A DNA stretch of 63,374 bases from JALZAA01 sp035316025 (GTDB lineage Bacteria; Actinomycetota; Acidimicrobiia; IMCC26256; JACDBD01): contig DATFXL010000110.1 of the NCBI GenBank assembly GCA_035316025.1, positions 1 to 63,374 on the forward strand, in the 5' to 3' direction. Below, one piece after another: positions 52,003-59,512 of the stretch (position 1 is the stretch's first letter; the number at the start of each line of letters is the position of its first letter). Made by a program: the position numbers and the translations under genes. A model generated the notes under the pieces. It saw only the letters and a list, made by a program, of their open reading frames with translations. It had not been told where the DNA came from and did not search any database.

Positions 52003-52022
52003 GTCACCGGAGAGGAGAGCCC

Positions 52023-52745
52023 ATGTTGGGCAGCTTCATGCGCCGAGGGGTGATCGCCGGCCTGGCCGGGGGAGCAGCGAGCTCGCTGTTCCTCCTGCTG
52101 GTCGGTGAGCGCACCATCGGCGACGCCATTCGCCTGGAGGAGAAGCACGGAGGGGGCGGACAAGAGCTGTACACACGCGGCACGCAGATCTTCGGGGGTG
52201 CGCTCGGCGTGATCCTGGTCAGCGTCGCGCTCGGCGTGGTGTTCGCGACGACGTTCGCGGCGGTGCGTCACCGGCTTCCGGGCCGGAACGACTGGCAGCG
52301 CTCGGTCACCTGGGCGGCGACCGCGTTCGTCGTCGTGTATCTCGTGCCGTTCCTCAAGTACCCGCCGAACCCGCCGGCGGTCGGCGATCCGAACACGATC
52401 GACGAGCGGACGATCCTGTACTTCGCCGTGCTCGCGTGGTCGATCGGCGCCGCGTTCCTCGCGTTGCGGCTCGGTCGATGGATGCGGACGCGGCAGCACC
52501 CCGACCCGGCGCGGCAGACCGCGGTTGCCGCGGTGTGGATCGGGCTGGTCGCGGTCGGGTTCATCGTGCTCCCGGGATCTCCGGACGCCGTGACGGCTCC
52601 GGCCACGTTGATCTGGCGGTTCCGGGTCGCGAGTGCCGGCGGCGCCCTGGCACTCTGGAGTGTCACCGGGGTGGTCTTCGGCATGCTGTCGCTGACCGCG
52701 GCGAGGAGAACGGAACGAGCCCGGAGCGAGGTGGAGACGGGGTGA
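52023..52745 (+). CDS. cbtA: Cobalt transporter subunit CbtA
   Basis: A 240-residue membrane protein with about five helices. The start FMRRGVIAGLAGGAASSLFL, IFGGALGVILVSVALGVVFA, and VVYLVPFLKYPPNPPAVGDP with TIDERTILYF are CbtA signatures. GGAGAGGAGAG precedes the ATG. Partner of CbtB; family members are often under B12 riboswitches, as here by way of riboswitch 2. Confidence 0.9.
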   Translation: MLGSFMRRGVIAGLAGGAASSLFLLLVGERTIGDAIRLEEKHGGGGQELYTRGTQIFGGALGVILVSVALGVVFATTFAAVRHRLPGRNDWQRSVTWAATAFVVVYLVPFLKYPPNPPAVGDPNTIDERTILYFAVLAWSIGAAFLALRLGRWMRTRQHPDPARQTAVAAVWIGLVAVGFIVLPGSPDAVTAPATLIWRFRVASAGGALALWSVTGVVFGMLSLTAARRTERARSEVETG

Positions 52746-52755
52746 CGTCCGAGTC

Positions 52756-53652
52756 GTGAGCGCGGTGGTCGCGGGGGCAGCGGGGCTGGAGATCGGCCTC
52801 GTCGCGACCGCCGTCGCGCTCGGGTTCCGTCACGGGTTCGACTGGGATCACGTTGCCGCCCTGAGCGACATCGCCGCCTCACAGCACAGCCGCCGCCGTT
52901 CGATGGCGTTGGCCACGTTGTACGCGCTGGGGCACGCCACCGTCGCGTTCGCGATCGGGGCCGCGGTCATCCTGGCTTCGGCACGCCTGCCCGAGTCCGT
53001 TGGCGACGCGATGGAGCGGCTGGTCGGCGTGACCCTGATCGCGCTCGGCTTCTCGGTGATCGTGTCGACCGTGCGGCACGGGGGGAGCACGCGCCTCCCG
53101 AGCCGGGGTGCGGTGCTGGTCGCCGGCCTCCGGCGCCTCCGGCGGCGTCGGCCGGCGCCGCTGGTGATCGAGCACGACCACGAGCACGCGGCGGGGGAGC
53201 ACCACCACGACGGCGACCACCACGATGACCACGAGCACGTGCGCCTACCCGAGGCCGTTGGCGCCGGCGGGGGCACGGTCACGACCAGGCACCACCACCG
53301 CCACCGGCACGTCGGCGCGATGCCCGACGATCCCCTCCCGAATTACGGGGGCGGTGTCGCCGTCGGCATCGGGATGATCCACGGCATCGGGTTCGAGACT
53401 CCGACTCAGGCGCTCGTGTTCGTCACCGCCGCCGGTGCCGGCAGCCGGGCCGCGGGCCTGCTCGTGTTGGCCTGCTTCCTGCTCGGGCTCCTCGCCGCCA
53501 ACACGGTCGTCGCGACGGCCAGCACGTTCGGCCTGACCGGTGCCCGCTCGCGAGCCCGGCTCTCCACGATCGTGTCGCTCGTGGCCGCCGCCGCCAGCCT
53601 GGCGCTCGGATTGCTGTACGTGTTCGGCAAGGGCGACGTCATGCCGGGTTAG
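52756..53652 (+). CDS. Nickel/cobalt permease (NiCoT-like) with His-rich loop
   Basis: A 298-residue membrane protein. The helix II motif RHGFDWDHVAALSD (residues 25-38) is the HX4DH metal signature of NiCoT carriers. A cytoplasmic-type loop holds two histidine clusters: EHDHEHAAGEHHHDGDHHDD-type at 139-161 and HHHRHRH at 179-185. A second metal motif may be IGMIHGIGFETP. GTG 52756, 10 nt after cbtA. In this operon cobalt is the likely substrate, giving the locus a second uptake route. Confidence 0.85.
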   Translation: MSAVVAGAAGLEIGLVATAVALGFRHGFDWDHVAALSDIAASQHSRRRSMALATLYALGHATVAFAIGAAVILASARLPESVGDAMERLVGVTLIALGFSVIVSTVRHGGSTRLPSRGAVLVAGLRRLRRRRPAPLVIEHDHEHAAGEHHHDGDHHDDHEHVRLPEAVGAGGGTVTTRHHHRHRHVGAMPDDPLPNYGGGVAVGIGMIHGIGFETPTQALVFVTAAGAGSRAAGLLVLACFLLGLLAANTVVATASTFGLTGARSRARLSTIVSLVAAAASLALGLLYVFGKGDVMPG

Positions 53653-53682
53653 GGAGAACGCCGCTCGCGCGGCCGCCTCCGG

Positions 53683-53688
53683 TACGGT
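53683..53688 (+). promoter_or_regulatory. -10 hexamer of the DNA methyltransferase gene (leaderless)
   Basis: TACGGT ends 8 nt before the ATG at 53697. Confidence 0.45.
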
Positions 53689-53696
53689 TTCGGACG

Positions 53697-54599
53697 ATGG
53701 CGACCCGCACACGATCGTTCGGCGCCGGCAATCGCGAGTCGCACGACGCCGCTCCGTTCTACGAGCGGTTCACGGCGCCCGAGCTGTCGAACGACGACAC
53801 CGTAAACCCGTGCCGGATCGCCGACTCGATCGTCTGCGGCGACGCCCGTGACATGAAGGCGGTCGACGACTACTCCATCGCGTTGGTGGTCACGTCACCG
53901 CCATACTTCGCCGGCAAGGAGTACGAAGCCGCCCTCGGCGAAGGACACGTGCCCGGCTCGTACCTCGAGTACCTCGCGATGCTGCGCGACGTGTTCGCCG
54001 AGTGTCGCCGCGTGCTCGAACCCGGCGGTCGCATCGCCGTGAACGTCGCGAACCTCGGGCGCAAGCCGTACCGATCGCTCGCCGGCGACGTGGTGCGCAT
54101 CCTGCAGGACGATCTCGCGCTCCTCCTTCGGGGCGAGATCATCTGGCAGAAGGCGCGCGGCGCGACGGGGTCGATCGCGGTCGGGTCGTACCTCTCGGCC
54201 GCGAATCCCGTGCTGCGCGATGTCACCGAGCGCGTCGTCGTAGCCAGTAAGGGTCGCTTCGATCGTGCTGTCAGCCGGGCGGATCGGGAGCAGCGAGGTC
54301 TGCCGTTCGAGAACACGATCTCGAAGGAGGAGTTCTTCGCGTCGACACTTGACGTGTGGGAGATCCGCCCCGAACACGCCCGGCGCGTCGGTCATCCTGC
54401 ACCGTTCCCGGTCGAGCTGCCCGAACGTCTCATCCAGCTCTACACGTATCGTGGCGATGTCGCGCTCGACCCGTTCCTCGGCTCCGGTTCGACGGCCGTT
54501 GCGGCCGTGCGTACCGACCGCCGGTACGTCGGCTACGACACCGACGCCGAGTACGTCGCCCTGGCCGAAGGGCGCATCGAAGACGAACACGCCGCCTGA
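53697..54599 (+). CDS. Solitary DNA methyltransferase, beta class (N4-cytosine or N6-adenine)
   Basis: A 300-residue DNA methylase. Motif IV TSPPYF is at 66-71 and motif I DPFLGSGST at 258-266, the circularly permuted order of class beta enzymes. TSPPY leans toward N4-methylcytosine but does not decide it. The central region (REIIW-like GEIIWQKARGATG, ISKEEFFASTLDVWEIRPEH) should hold target recognition. No endonuclease gene adjoins it, so an epigenetic role is more likely than restriction-modification. Recognition sequence not inferable. Confidence 0.9.
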   Translation: MATRTRSFGAGNRESHDAAPFYERFTAPELSNDDTVNPCRIADSIVCGDARDMKAVDDYSIALVVTSPPYFAGKEYEAALGEGHVPGSYLEYLAMLRDVFAECRRVLEPGGRIAVNVANLGRKPYRSLAGDVVRILQDDLALLLRGEIIWQKARGATGSIAVGSYLSAANPVLRDVTERVVVASKGRFDRAVSRADREQRGLPFENTISKEEFFASTLDVWEIRPEHARRVGHPAPFPVELPERLIQLYTYRGDVALDPFLGSGSTAVAAVRTDRRYVGYDTDAEYVALAEGRIEDEHAA

Positions 54600-54607
54600 C
54601 CCGGCGG

Positions 54608-55450
54608 ATGGAGATCCTGCTCGGAGCGCTCGTCGCGCTCGGCTACGGCAGCGGGGACTTCCTCGGCGGCATCTCGGCCAAGCGCCTCCCGACCGTGGTC
54701 GTGTTGCTCGGGTCGCAGGCGGTCGGTCTCGCGGCCGCGTTTCTCCTGGTCGTCGTGTTGCGTGACGCCGCCCCGGATACGCACATCTTCCTCCTGTCGG
54801 CGGCGGCCGGCGTCGTCGGAATCGCCGCCCTCGGAATGCTTTTTCAGGGTCTCGCCGTCGGCCGCATGAGCATCGTTGCGCCCCTGAGCGCGATCGGCGG
54901 CGGCCTGCTTCCGGTCGCCTGGGGTCTGCTGCGCGGCGAGCGCCCGTCGCCACTCGCGTTGGTGGGTGTCGCGCTCGCGCTCGTTGCGGCCGCAATCGTC
55001 GGACGCGGCGCCGAACACGATCCGGCTCGCTCGGTCTCGCCCCGAGTGGAGCTCGCGCTCGGCGTCGGCGCCGGGATCGGCTTCGGTGTCGTCTTCATCC
55101 TGCTCACCGAGGCGTCGAGCGGGTCGGGGATGTGGCCGATCTTCATCGCCCGATGCACGTCGGTGCCGCTCCTCGCCGTGATCGCGGCCGTCGTCGGCGC
55201 ATCGCCCCGGATGGTGCGCACTGACGTCGCGCCCGTCGCCGGCGCGGGATTGTGCGACGTGGGTGCGAACGCGCTGGTCCTGCTCGCGGTCCGGCGCGGG
55301 CTCGTGACGCTCGTCGCGCCGGTCGCGGCCCTCTATCCCGCGACGACCGTCCTGCTTGCCCGCGTCGTGCTGCACGAACGGATCGGCCGGCAGCGCGCAA
55401 GTGGCCTCGCCTTGGGCCTCCTTGGCCTCGCGTTGATCGCGACCCGCTGA
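54608..55450 (+). CDS. EamA-family (DMT superfamily) transporter
   Basis: A 280-residue membrane protein with ten hydrophobic segments in two repeats of five. GYGSGDFLGGISAKRLP at the start and LVAPVAALYPATTVLLARVV then ERIGRQRASGLALGLLGLAL in the second EamA repeat are typical. Likely exports or takes up a small metabolite; the substrate is unknown. Begins 8 nt after the methyltransferase. Confidence 0.85.
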   Translation: MEILLGALVALGYGSGDFLGGISAKRLPTVVVLLGSQAVGLAAAFLLVVVLRDAAPDTHIFLLSAAAGVVGIAALGMLFQGLAVGRMSIVAPLSAIGGGLLPVAWGLLRGERPSPLALVGVALALVAAAIVGRGAEHDPARSVSPRVELALGVGAGIGFGVVFILLTEASSGSGMWPIFIARCTSVPLLAVIAAVVGASPRMVRTDVAPVAGAGLCDVGANALVLLAVRRGLVTLVAPVAALYPATTVLLARVVLHERIGRQRASGLALGLLGLALIATR

Positions 55451-55483
55451 CTCAGGCGCGCCCGGGTTTTGCCGCCTCGAGCG

Positions 55484-55519
55484 AGACCCCGCTGAACCTC
55501 ATCCTCGAAGCGAGGGTCT
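55484..55519 (+). terminator. Hairpin after the EamA gene
   Basis: AGACCCCGCT (55484-55493) pairs with AGCGAGGGTCT (55509-55519), a 10-bp stem with one bulged base and a 15-nt loop. No T tract, as is common in this GC-rich DNA. Confidence 0.5.
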
Positions 55520-55570
55520 GACCGGGAGAGAAGCTCGAGGGCCGGTGGCAGAGCACCGCCGCCGGCCCCG

Positions 55571-55576
55571 TACGAT
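55571..55576 (+). promoter_or_regulatory. -10 hexamer of the ccdA-like gene
   Basis: TACGAT ends 10 nt before ATG 55587, giving a leader of only a few bases and supporting ATG 55587 over the more distal GTG 55545. Confidence 0.45.
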
Positions 55577-55586
55577 CGCGGGCGCC

Positions 55587-56351
55587 ATGCTCGGCGTCTC
55601 TCCCTCGAACGTCAACGTGCTGGTCGCCTTCGGGGGCGGGATCATCTCGTTCCTGTCGCCCTGCGTGCTCCCGATCGTGCCCGGCTACCTCAGTCTCGTC
55701 ACCGGCCTGACTCTCGGCGAGCTCGAATCGCCCGACGCCCGTCGCCTGACGCGCATCGCCATCAACACGGGCTTGTTCGTGCTCGGCTTCACGCTCGTGT
55801 TCGTCGCGCTGTTCCTGACGACCTGGTCGGTCAGCGACGTCGTCTTCCGCAACCAGGAGACGCTGACGCGCGTCTCCGGCGCGCTTGTGCTGCTCATGGC
55901 GCTGTACCTCGCGGGATCGCAACTGCTCACGACGCCGCGGCTGTACCAGGAGTTCCGCTTCCATCCCCATCTCGAGCGGTTCGGGCCCTTCGCCGCGCCC
56001 GTGGCCGGCGCCGCCTTTGGCCTCGGGTGGACGCCGTGCATCGGGCCGGTGCTCGCAGCGGTGCTCGCCGTCGCGTCGACCGAGGGCGACACCGCCCGCG
56101 GTGCGGCACTGCTCATCGCGTATTCGCTGGGGTTGGGGCTTCCGTTCCTGCTCGTCGGCCTGGGCGTGGGCCGGTTCGCACCCGCCCTCAACTGGGTGAA
56201 GCGCAACTCGCGTGTCATCACACTGGTGTCGGCGGCGCTGCTCGCGGTCTTCGGCGTGATCCTGCTCCTGGATCGCCTGCCGCTGGTGACGGCGCGCCTG
56301 CAGGACGCGCTCCGCGCCATCGGCCTCGCCCGGCTCGTCAACATCGGCTAA
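55587..56351 (+). CDS. ccdA: Cytochrome c biogenesis protein CcdA / DsbD-like thiol carrier
   Basis: A 254-residue membrane protein with six helices. The reactive cysteines are Cys26 in FLSPCVLPIVPGY and Cys151 in GWTPCIGPVLA, the exact CcdA motifs. It moves reducing equivalents across the membrane to extracytoplasmic thioredoxin-like partners, for cytochrome c assembly or other thiol repair. No ccsA/resB genes are nearby. Followed 9 nt later by an enoyl-CoA hydratase gene. Confidence 0.92.
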   Translation: MLGVSPSNVNVLVAFGGGIISFLSPCVLPIVPGYLSLVTGLTLGELESPDARRLTRIAINTGLFVLGFTLVFVALFLTTWSVSDVVFRNQETLTRVSGALVLLMALYLAGSQLLTTPRLYQEFRFHPHLERFGPFAAPVAGAAFGLGWTPCIGPVLAAVLAVASTEGDTARGAALLIAYSLGLGLPFLLVGLGVGRFAPALNWVKRNSRVITLVSAALLAVFGVILLLDRLPLVTARLQDALRAIGLARLVNIG

Positions 56352-56360
56352 TCAGGCGCC

Positions 56361-57137
56361 ATGGGGGACACGGTCCTGTACGAGCGCAACGGGCACGTCG
56401 CCACGATCACGTACAACCGCCCCGATGTCCGCAACGCCATCAACGCCGAGCTGCGCCGGGACCTCAACGCAACGTGGGAGCGGTTCCGAGACGACGAAGA
56501 TGCCTGGGTCGGCATCGTGACCGGCGCCGGCGAATCGTTCTGCGCCGGCGCCGACATGAAGGACGCGGGCGGCTCGGCGGGGAGCTGGCCGGGGTCGTAC
56601 TGGGAGATTCCCACGATCAACTCCTACGAATCGGGATTGGAGGTGTGGAAGCCGACGATCGCGGCCGTCAACGGCTACTGCCTCGGCTACGGCCTCACGC
56701 TCGTGACGCGTTGCGACTTCGTCATCGCCGCCGACGACGCTCAGTTCGGCTTCCCCGAGGTGCGTCTCGGCGTACCGACGATCGTCGGCGCCCTGCGGCT
56801 CCCCGATCGCGTCGGTTGGTCGAACGCGATGGAGCTGCTGCTGACGGGCGACCGCGTCGACGCCGGGCGCGCCCGCGACATCGGACTGGCGTGGAAAGTC
56901 GTGCCACAGGCCGAGCTCATGGACGAAGCCGACCGGCTCGCGAATCGCCTCCTCCAAGCCGCGCCGCTCGCCGCCCGCGCGACGAAAGAGGTCGCAGCGC
57001 GCGGCCGATACCTCCCTTGGACGGAGGCGGTGCGTTTCGGCGAGACCATGCGGCGCGTCGCCGCCGCCACCGACGACGCGTCCGAGGGGCTCGCCGCCGC
57101 GCGCGAGCGCCGCCCGCCGAGGTGGCGCGGCCGCTGA
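56361..57137 (+). CDS. Enoyl-CoA hydratase/isomerase family protein
   Basis: A 258-residue crotonase-fold protein: TYNRPDVRNAINAELRRDL, GAGESFCAGADMKD (oxyanion hole) and VNGYCLGYGLTLVTRCDFVI (second oxyanion hole Gly). DAQFGFPEVRLGVPTIVGAL and TGDRVDAGRARDIGLAWKVV follow the family. Glu758-type catalytic residues cannot be assigned with certainty. Acts on an enoyl-CoA; the substrate is unknown. Convergent with the cyclase gene, with 3 nt between stops. Confidence 0.9.
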   Translation: MGDTVLYERNGHVATITYNRPDVRNAINAELRRDLNATWERFRDDEDAWVGIVTGAGESFCAGADMKDAGGSAGSWPGSYWEIPTINSYESGLEVWKPTIAAVNGYCLGYGLTLVTRCDFVIAADDAQFGFPEVRLGVPTIVGALRLPDRVGWSNAMELLLTGDRVDAGRARDIGLAWKVVPQAELMDEADRLANRLLQAAPLAARATKEVAARGRYLPWTEAVRFGETMRRVAAATDDASEGLAAARERRPPRWRGR

Positions 57138-57140
57138 GGC

Positions 57141-58322
57141 CTAACCCGGTTTGACCCGGTACAGGGCCAGTGGTTCGTCGACGCCGCGCATCATCCGGAC
57201 GCCCAGCTCCTCGACCGGGATTCCTGCGTCGGTCGCGGACTTGGCGACGGGTTCCGTCATGAGGATCTGTCCCGCCATGGCCGAGCTCACGACCCGTGAG
57301 GCGACGTTCACCGCGCTCCCGACGTAGTCGCCCGTCCGGTACAGGACGGGGCCGGTGTTGATACCGACGCGAATCGCAGGGAGCTCCTGGTCGCGACCAA
57401 GGTCGACGTGCGTTGCGACCGCGAACTGCACGGCGTCGGCCGAATTGCGGAACACAAGCATGAATCCGTCACCGACATGCTTGACGAGCTTGCCGTCGTG
57501 TTCGACGAGCAAGGGCCGCACGGTGGCGTCGATCTGGTCGAGCACACGCATGGCGCTGTCGTCGCCGCTTACCTCGGCCAGCGCGGTGAACGATGCAATG
57601 TCGACGAAGGCGATCGTCGCCTCCACCGACCCGAGCTCCTTCGCTTGCGTTTCCGACTCCGCGAGATGGAAGAAGGCGTCCTCGATCATGGCTTCGAGGA
57701 GGTACTCGCTGTGCAGTTGCTGGATCATGGGGTTCATGAGGGGCGCAAGGTTTTGCTCGATGCCGGAGATGAGGCGCTCCACTTCGTCCTCCGAGGCGCC
57801 CGCTGCCATCAGCCGTTCATGGATGTAAACGTGGACGACCCTGATCTCGGTATCGGCGATCCGGCGGAGTGAGTCGCCGACGACGCGGGTGACGCCGAGG
57901 ATCGCCTCCCACGGAAGTCCGGCATCGCGCGCCACCCGAAGCATCTCGAGAATGTCCATGTCGGACCCGTGGAGACCGCTCCGCGAGAACCCGAGGGCTG
58001 ACCTGAGTTGCTGGACCTTGTCCGGCTCGAGCCCGGATCGCTCCGCCGCCTCCTCCAATGACAGCGGTGAGCCGGCTTCGAAGAGACGCCGTCCGTACAT
58101 CGATTCGACGCGGCCTTCGCGGATTGCGGCGGCCAGGCTCTCGGGATCGAACTCACCCTGCGCGAGCCGGTGGTACACGAAGTCGAGTCGGACCAGATCG
58201 ACGTCGTCGAGGAGACCGTCGTTCTCGGGGTCGAGGAGGCCCAGCGCCCGATACCGCTCGACCACATCGAGCGCCAGTCCGACGAGCTCTGCGAACTCCT
58301 CCGGGCTCATGGCCTGCCGCAT
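57141..58322 (-). CDS. Class III adenylate cyclase, Rv1264-like
   Basis: A 393-residue cyclase. The C-terminal catalytic domain (about 232-390) has metal Asp241 (FVDIASFT) and Asp285 (KHVGDGF), adenine-selecting Lys281 and Asp332 (GDYVGSAVNVASR) with Asn339 and Arg343 for the transition state. Their spacing closely matches mycobacterial Rv1264. The 230-residue helical N-terminal domain, opening with a MerR/HTH-like segment, corresponds to the autoinhibitory pH-sensing domain of Rv1264 in position and length; the pH-sensing role is inferred. ATG 58322 is leaderless (TACGCT 6 nt upstream). Confidence 0.9.
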   Translation of the reverse strand: MRQAMSPEEFAELVGLALDVVERYRALGLLDPENDGLLDDVDLVRLDFVYHRLAQGEFDPESLAAAIREGRVESMYGRRLFEAGSPLSLEEAAERSGLEPDKVQQLRSALGFSRSGLHGSDMDILEMLRVARDAGLPWEAILGVTRVVGDSLRRIADTEIRVVHVYIHERLMAAGASEDEVERLISGIEQNLAPLMNPMIQQLHSEYLLEAMIEDAFFHLAESETQAKELGSVEATIAFVDIASFTALAEVSGDDSAMRVLDQIDATVRPLLVEHDGKLVKHVGDGFMLVFRNSADAVQFAVATHVDLGRDQELPAIRVGINTGPVLYRTGDYVGSAVNVASRVVSSAMAGQILMTEPVAKSATDAGIPVEELGVRMMRGVDEPLALYRVKPG

Positions 58323-58328
58323 GACGCG

Positions 58329-58334
58329 AGCGTA
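58329..58334 (-). promoter_or_regulatory. -10 hexamer of the cyclase gene (leaderless)
   Basis: TACGCT on the minus strand ends 6 nt before the ATG at 58322. It abuts the stop of the AlkB-like gene at 58338, allowing separate transcription. Confidence 0.45.
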
Positions 58335-58337
58335 GGC

Positions 58338-58958
58338 CTAGGTGCGGTCGACGGCGCCCTTCTGCGACGACCACCGCCACGTCGCCGAGATGCGCGGCCC
58401 GGCCCGCTTCACCTTGGGTACCCCGTGCTCCCAGTTGACCTGCGTCCGTCCGCCCATCACGAGCAGATCCCCCGACGCGGGGGAGATGTCACGCGACTTG
58501 CCCCCGCCCTTGGGGCGGATCAGGAACGGACGCTGCGCGCCGAGGGTGACGATCGCGATCAGCGTGTCGTCGAGATGACGGAGCTCGCGATCCCGGTGCG
58601 GCGCGACGCTGTCGCGCCCGTCACGGTAGTAGTTGAGCCCGATCCCGCCGAGCGGGACAGCGTAGTGCTCCTCGAGCGCCGACCGCACCGGTTCGAGCGC
58701 AGGGTGGGGGAGCGGGTCGTCGGCGCTGAACCAATGCGACAGGCGCGGGTCGTCGACCATCCGCTCGTACATCCAGCGTCGGTGCTGTTCCCAGTCGACG
58801 GTCTCGATCAACGCGTCCAGCAGCGTGTCGGAGCCGCGTAGCCATCCCCGCACGACGTCGACCCACGACTGCTCGTCGAGCTGCACGCGCTCGAACGGCA
58901 CGGTGGCGTCAACAGCCGGCTCACCGGCGCCGAGGAGGGAGGCTTGGTACGTGGTCAT
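58338..58958 (-). CDS. AlkB-like 2-oxoglutarate/Fe(II) dioxygenase
   Basis: A 206-residue protein with the complete AlkB site: His121 and Asp123 in APHRDRE, His178 in NWEHGVPKV, and 2-oxoglutarate arginines Arg189 and Arg195 in RISATWR. GLNYYRDGRDSVAPHRD is the canonical segment before the site. Repairs alkylated DNA or RNA by oxidative demethylation. ATG 58958 starts just after a TACACT hexamer (58974-58969). Confidence 0.92.
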   Translation of the reverse strand: MTTYQASLLGAGEPAVDATVPFERVQLDEQSWVDVVRGWLRGSDTLLDALIETVDWEQHRRWMYERMVDDPRLSHWFSADDPLPHPALEPVRSALEEHYAVPLGGIGLNYYRDGRDSVAPHRDRELRHLDDTLIAIVTLGAQRPFLIRPKGGGKSRDISPASGDLLVMGGRTQVNWEHGVPKVKRAGPRISATWRWSSQKGAVDRT

Positions 58959-58968
58959 GGGGACCACA

Positions 58969-58978
58969 AGTGTACTGT
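58969..58978. promoter_or_regulatory. Overlapping divergent -10 hexamers
   Basis: On the minus strand TACACT (58974-58969) serves the AlkB-like gene. On the plus strand TACTGT (58973-58978) serves the PPOX gene. They share two base pairs, so only one direction can be opened at a time. Confidence 0.5.
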
Positions 58979-59010
58979 CGTCGAACACGCGTTCGTCCAA
59001 GGAGGTCGCC

Positions 59011-59511
59011 GTGGCCACGCCCATGCCGAGCCGGCCGCATATGCCGGGGTACGGGATCGTCGGGCCAGACGAGGGGCGGGGCCTGCTCCCGTGGTCGTGG
59101 GCCGAGGAGCGCCTCATGACGTCCCACGACTACTGGGTCGCCACCGCTCGCCCCGACGCGCGGCCGCACCTCATGCCGGTGTGGGGGGTCTGGGACGGCG
59201 GGGCACTCTGGTTCAGCAGCAGCCTTGCGTCACGCAAGGCGCGCAACCTCTCGGGTCGGCCCCGATGCTCGATCGCGACCGATAACGCGTGGGAGCCGGT
59301 CGTGCTCGAGGGCGTCGCCCGCGTCATCACCGACCACGACGCGCTGGTGCGCTTCATCTTGATGGTGAACGAGAAGTACGCCACGGATTACGGCGTCGAC
59401 TTCCTCGACCCCGCTGTCAACGCGACCTTCCGGGTCGAGCCGTCCTGGGTGTTCACTCTCACCGAGGACGACTTCACCGGCTCGCCGACCCGTTGGTCGT
59501 TCGAGCGCTGA
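59011..59511 (+). CDS. PPOX-class (pyridoxamine 5'-phosphate oxidase-like) protein
   Basis: A 166-residue split-barrel protein: MTSHDYWVATARPDARPHLM, VWGVWDGGALWFSSSLASRK, RNLSGRPRCSIATDNAWEPV and VEPSWVFTLTEDDFTGSPTRW. The layout fits F420- or FMN-binding oxidoreductases. GTG 59011 follows the strong AAGGAGG at 58999-59005. Divergent from the AlkB-like gene; shared regulation is likely given the interlocked promoters. Substrate unknown. Confidence 0.82.
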   Translation: MATPMPSRPHMPGYGIVGPDEGRGLLPWSWAEERLMTSHDYWVATARPDARPHLMPVWGVWDGGALWFSSSLASRKARNLSGRPRCSIATDNAWEPVVLEGVARVITDHDALVRFILMVNEKYATDYGVDFLDPAVNATFRVEPSWVFTLTEDDFTGSPTRWSFER

Positions 59512-59512
59512 G

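Noticed and set aside
53697..54599. Restriction-modification system
   Set aside because: Neighbours are a NiCoT permease and an EamA transporter; there is no nuclease or specificity subunit.
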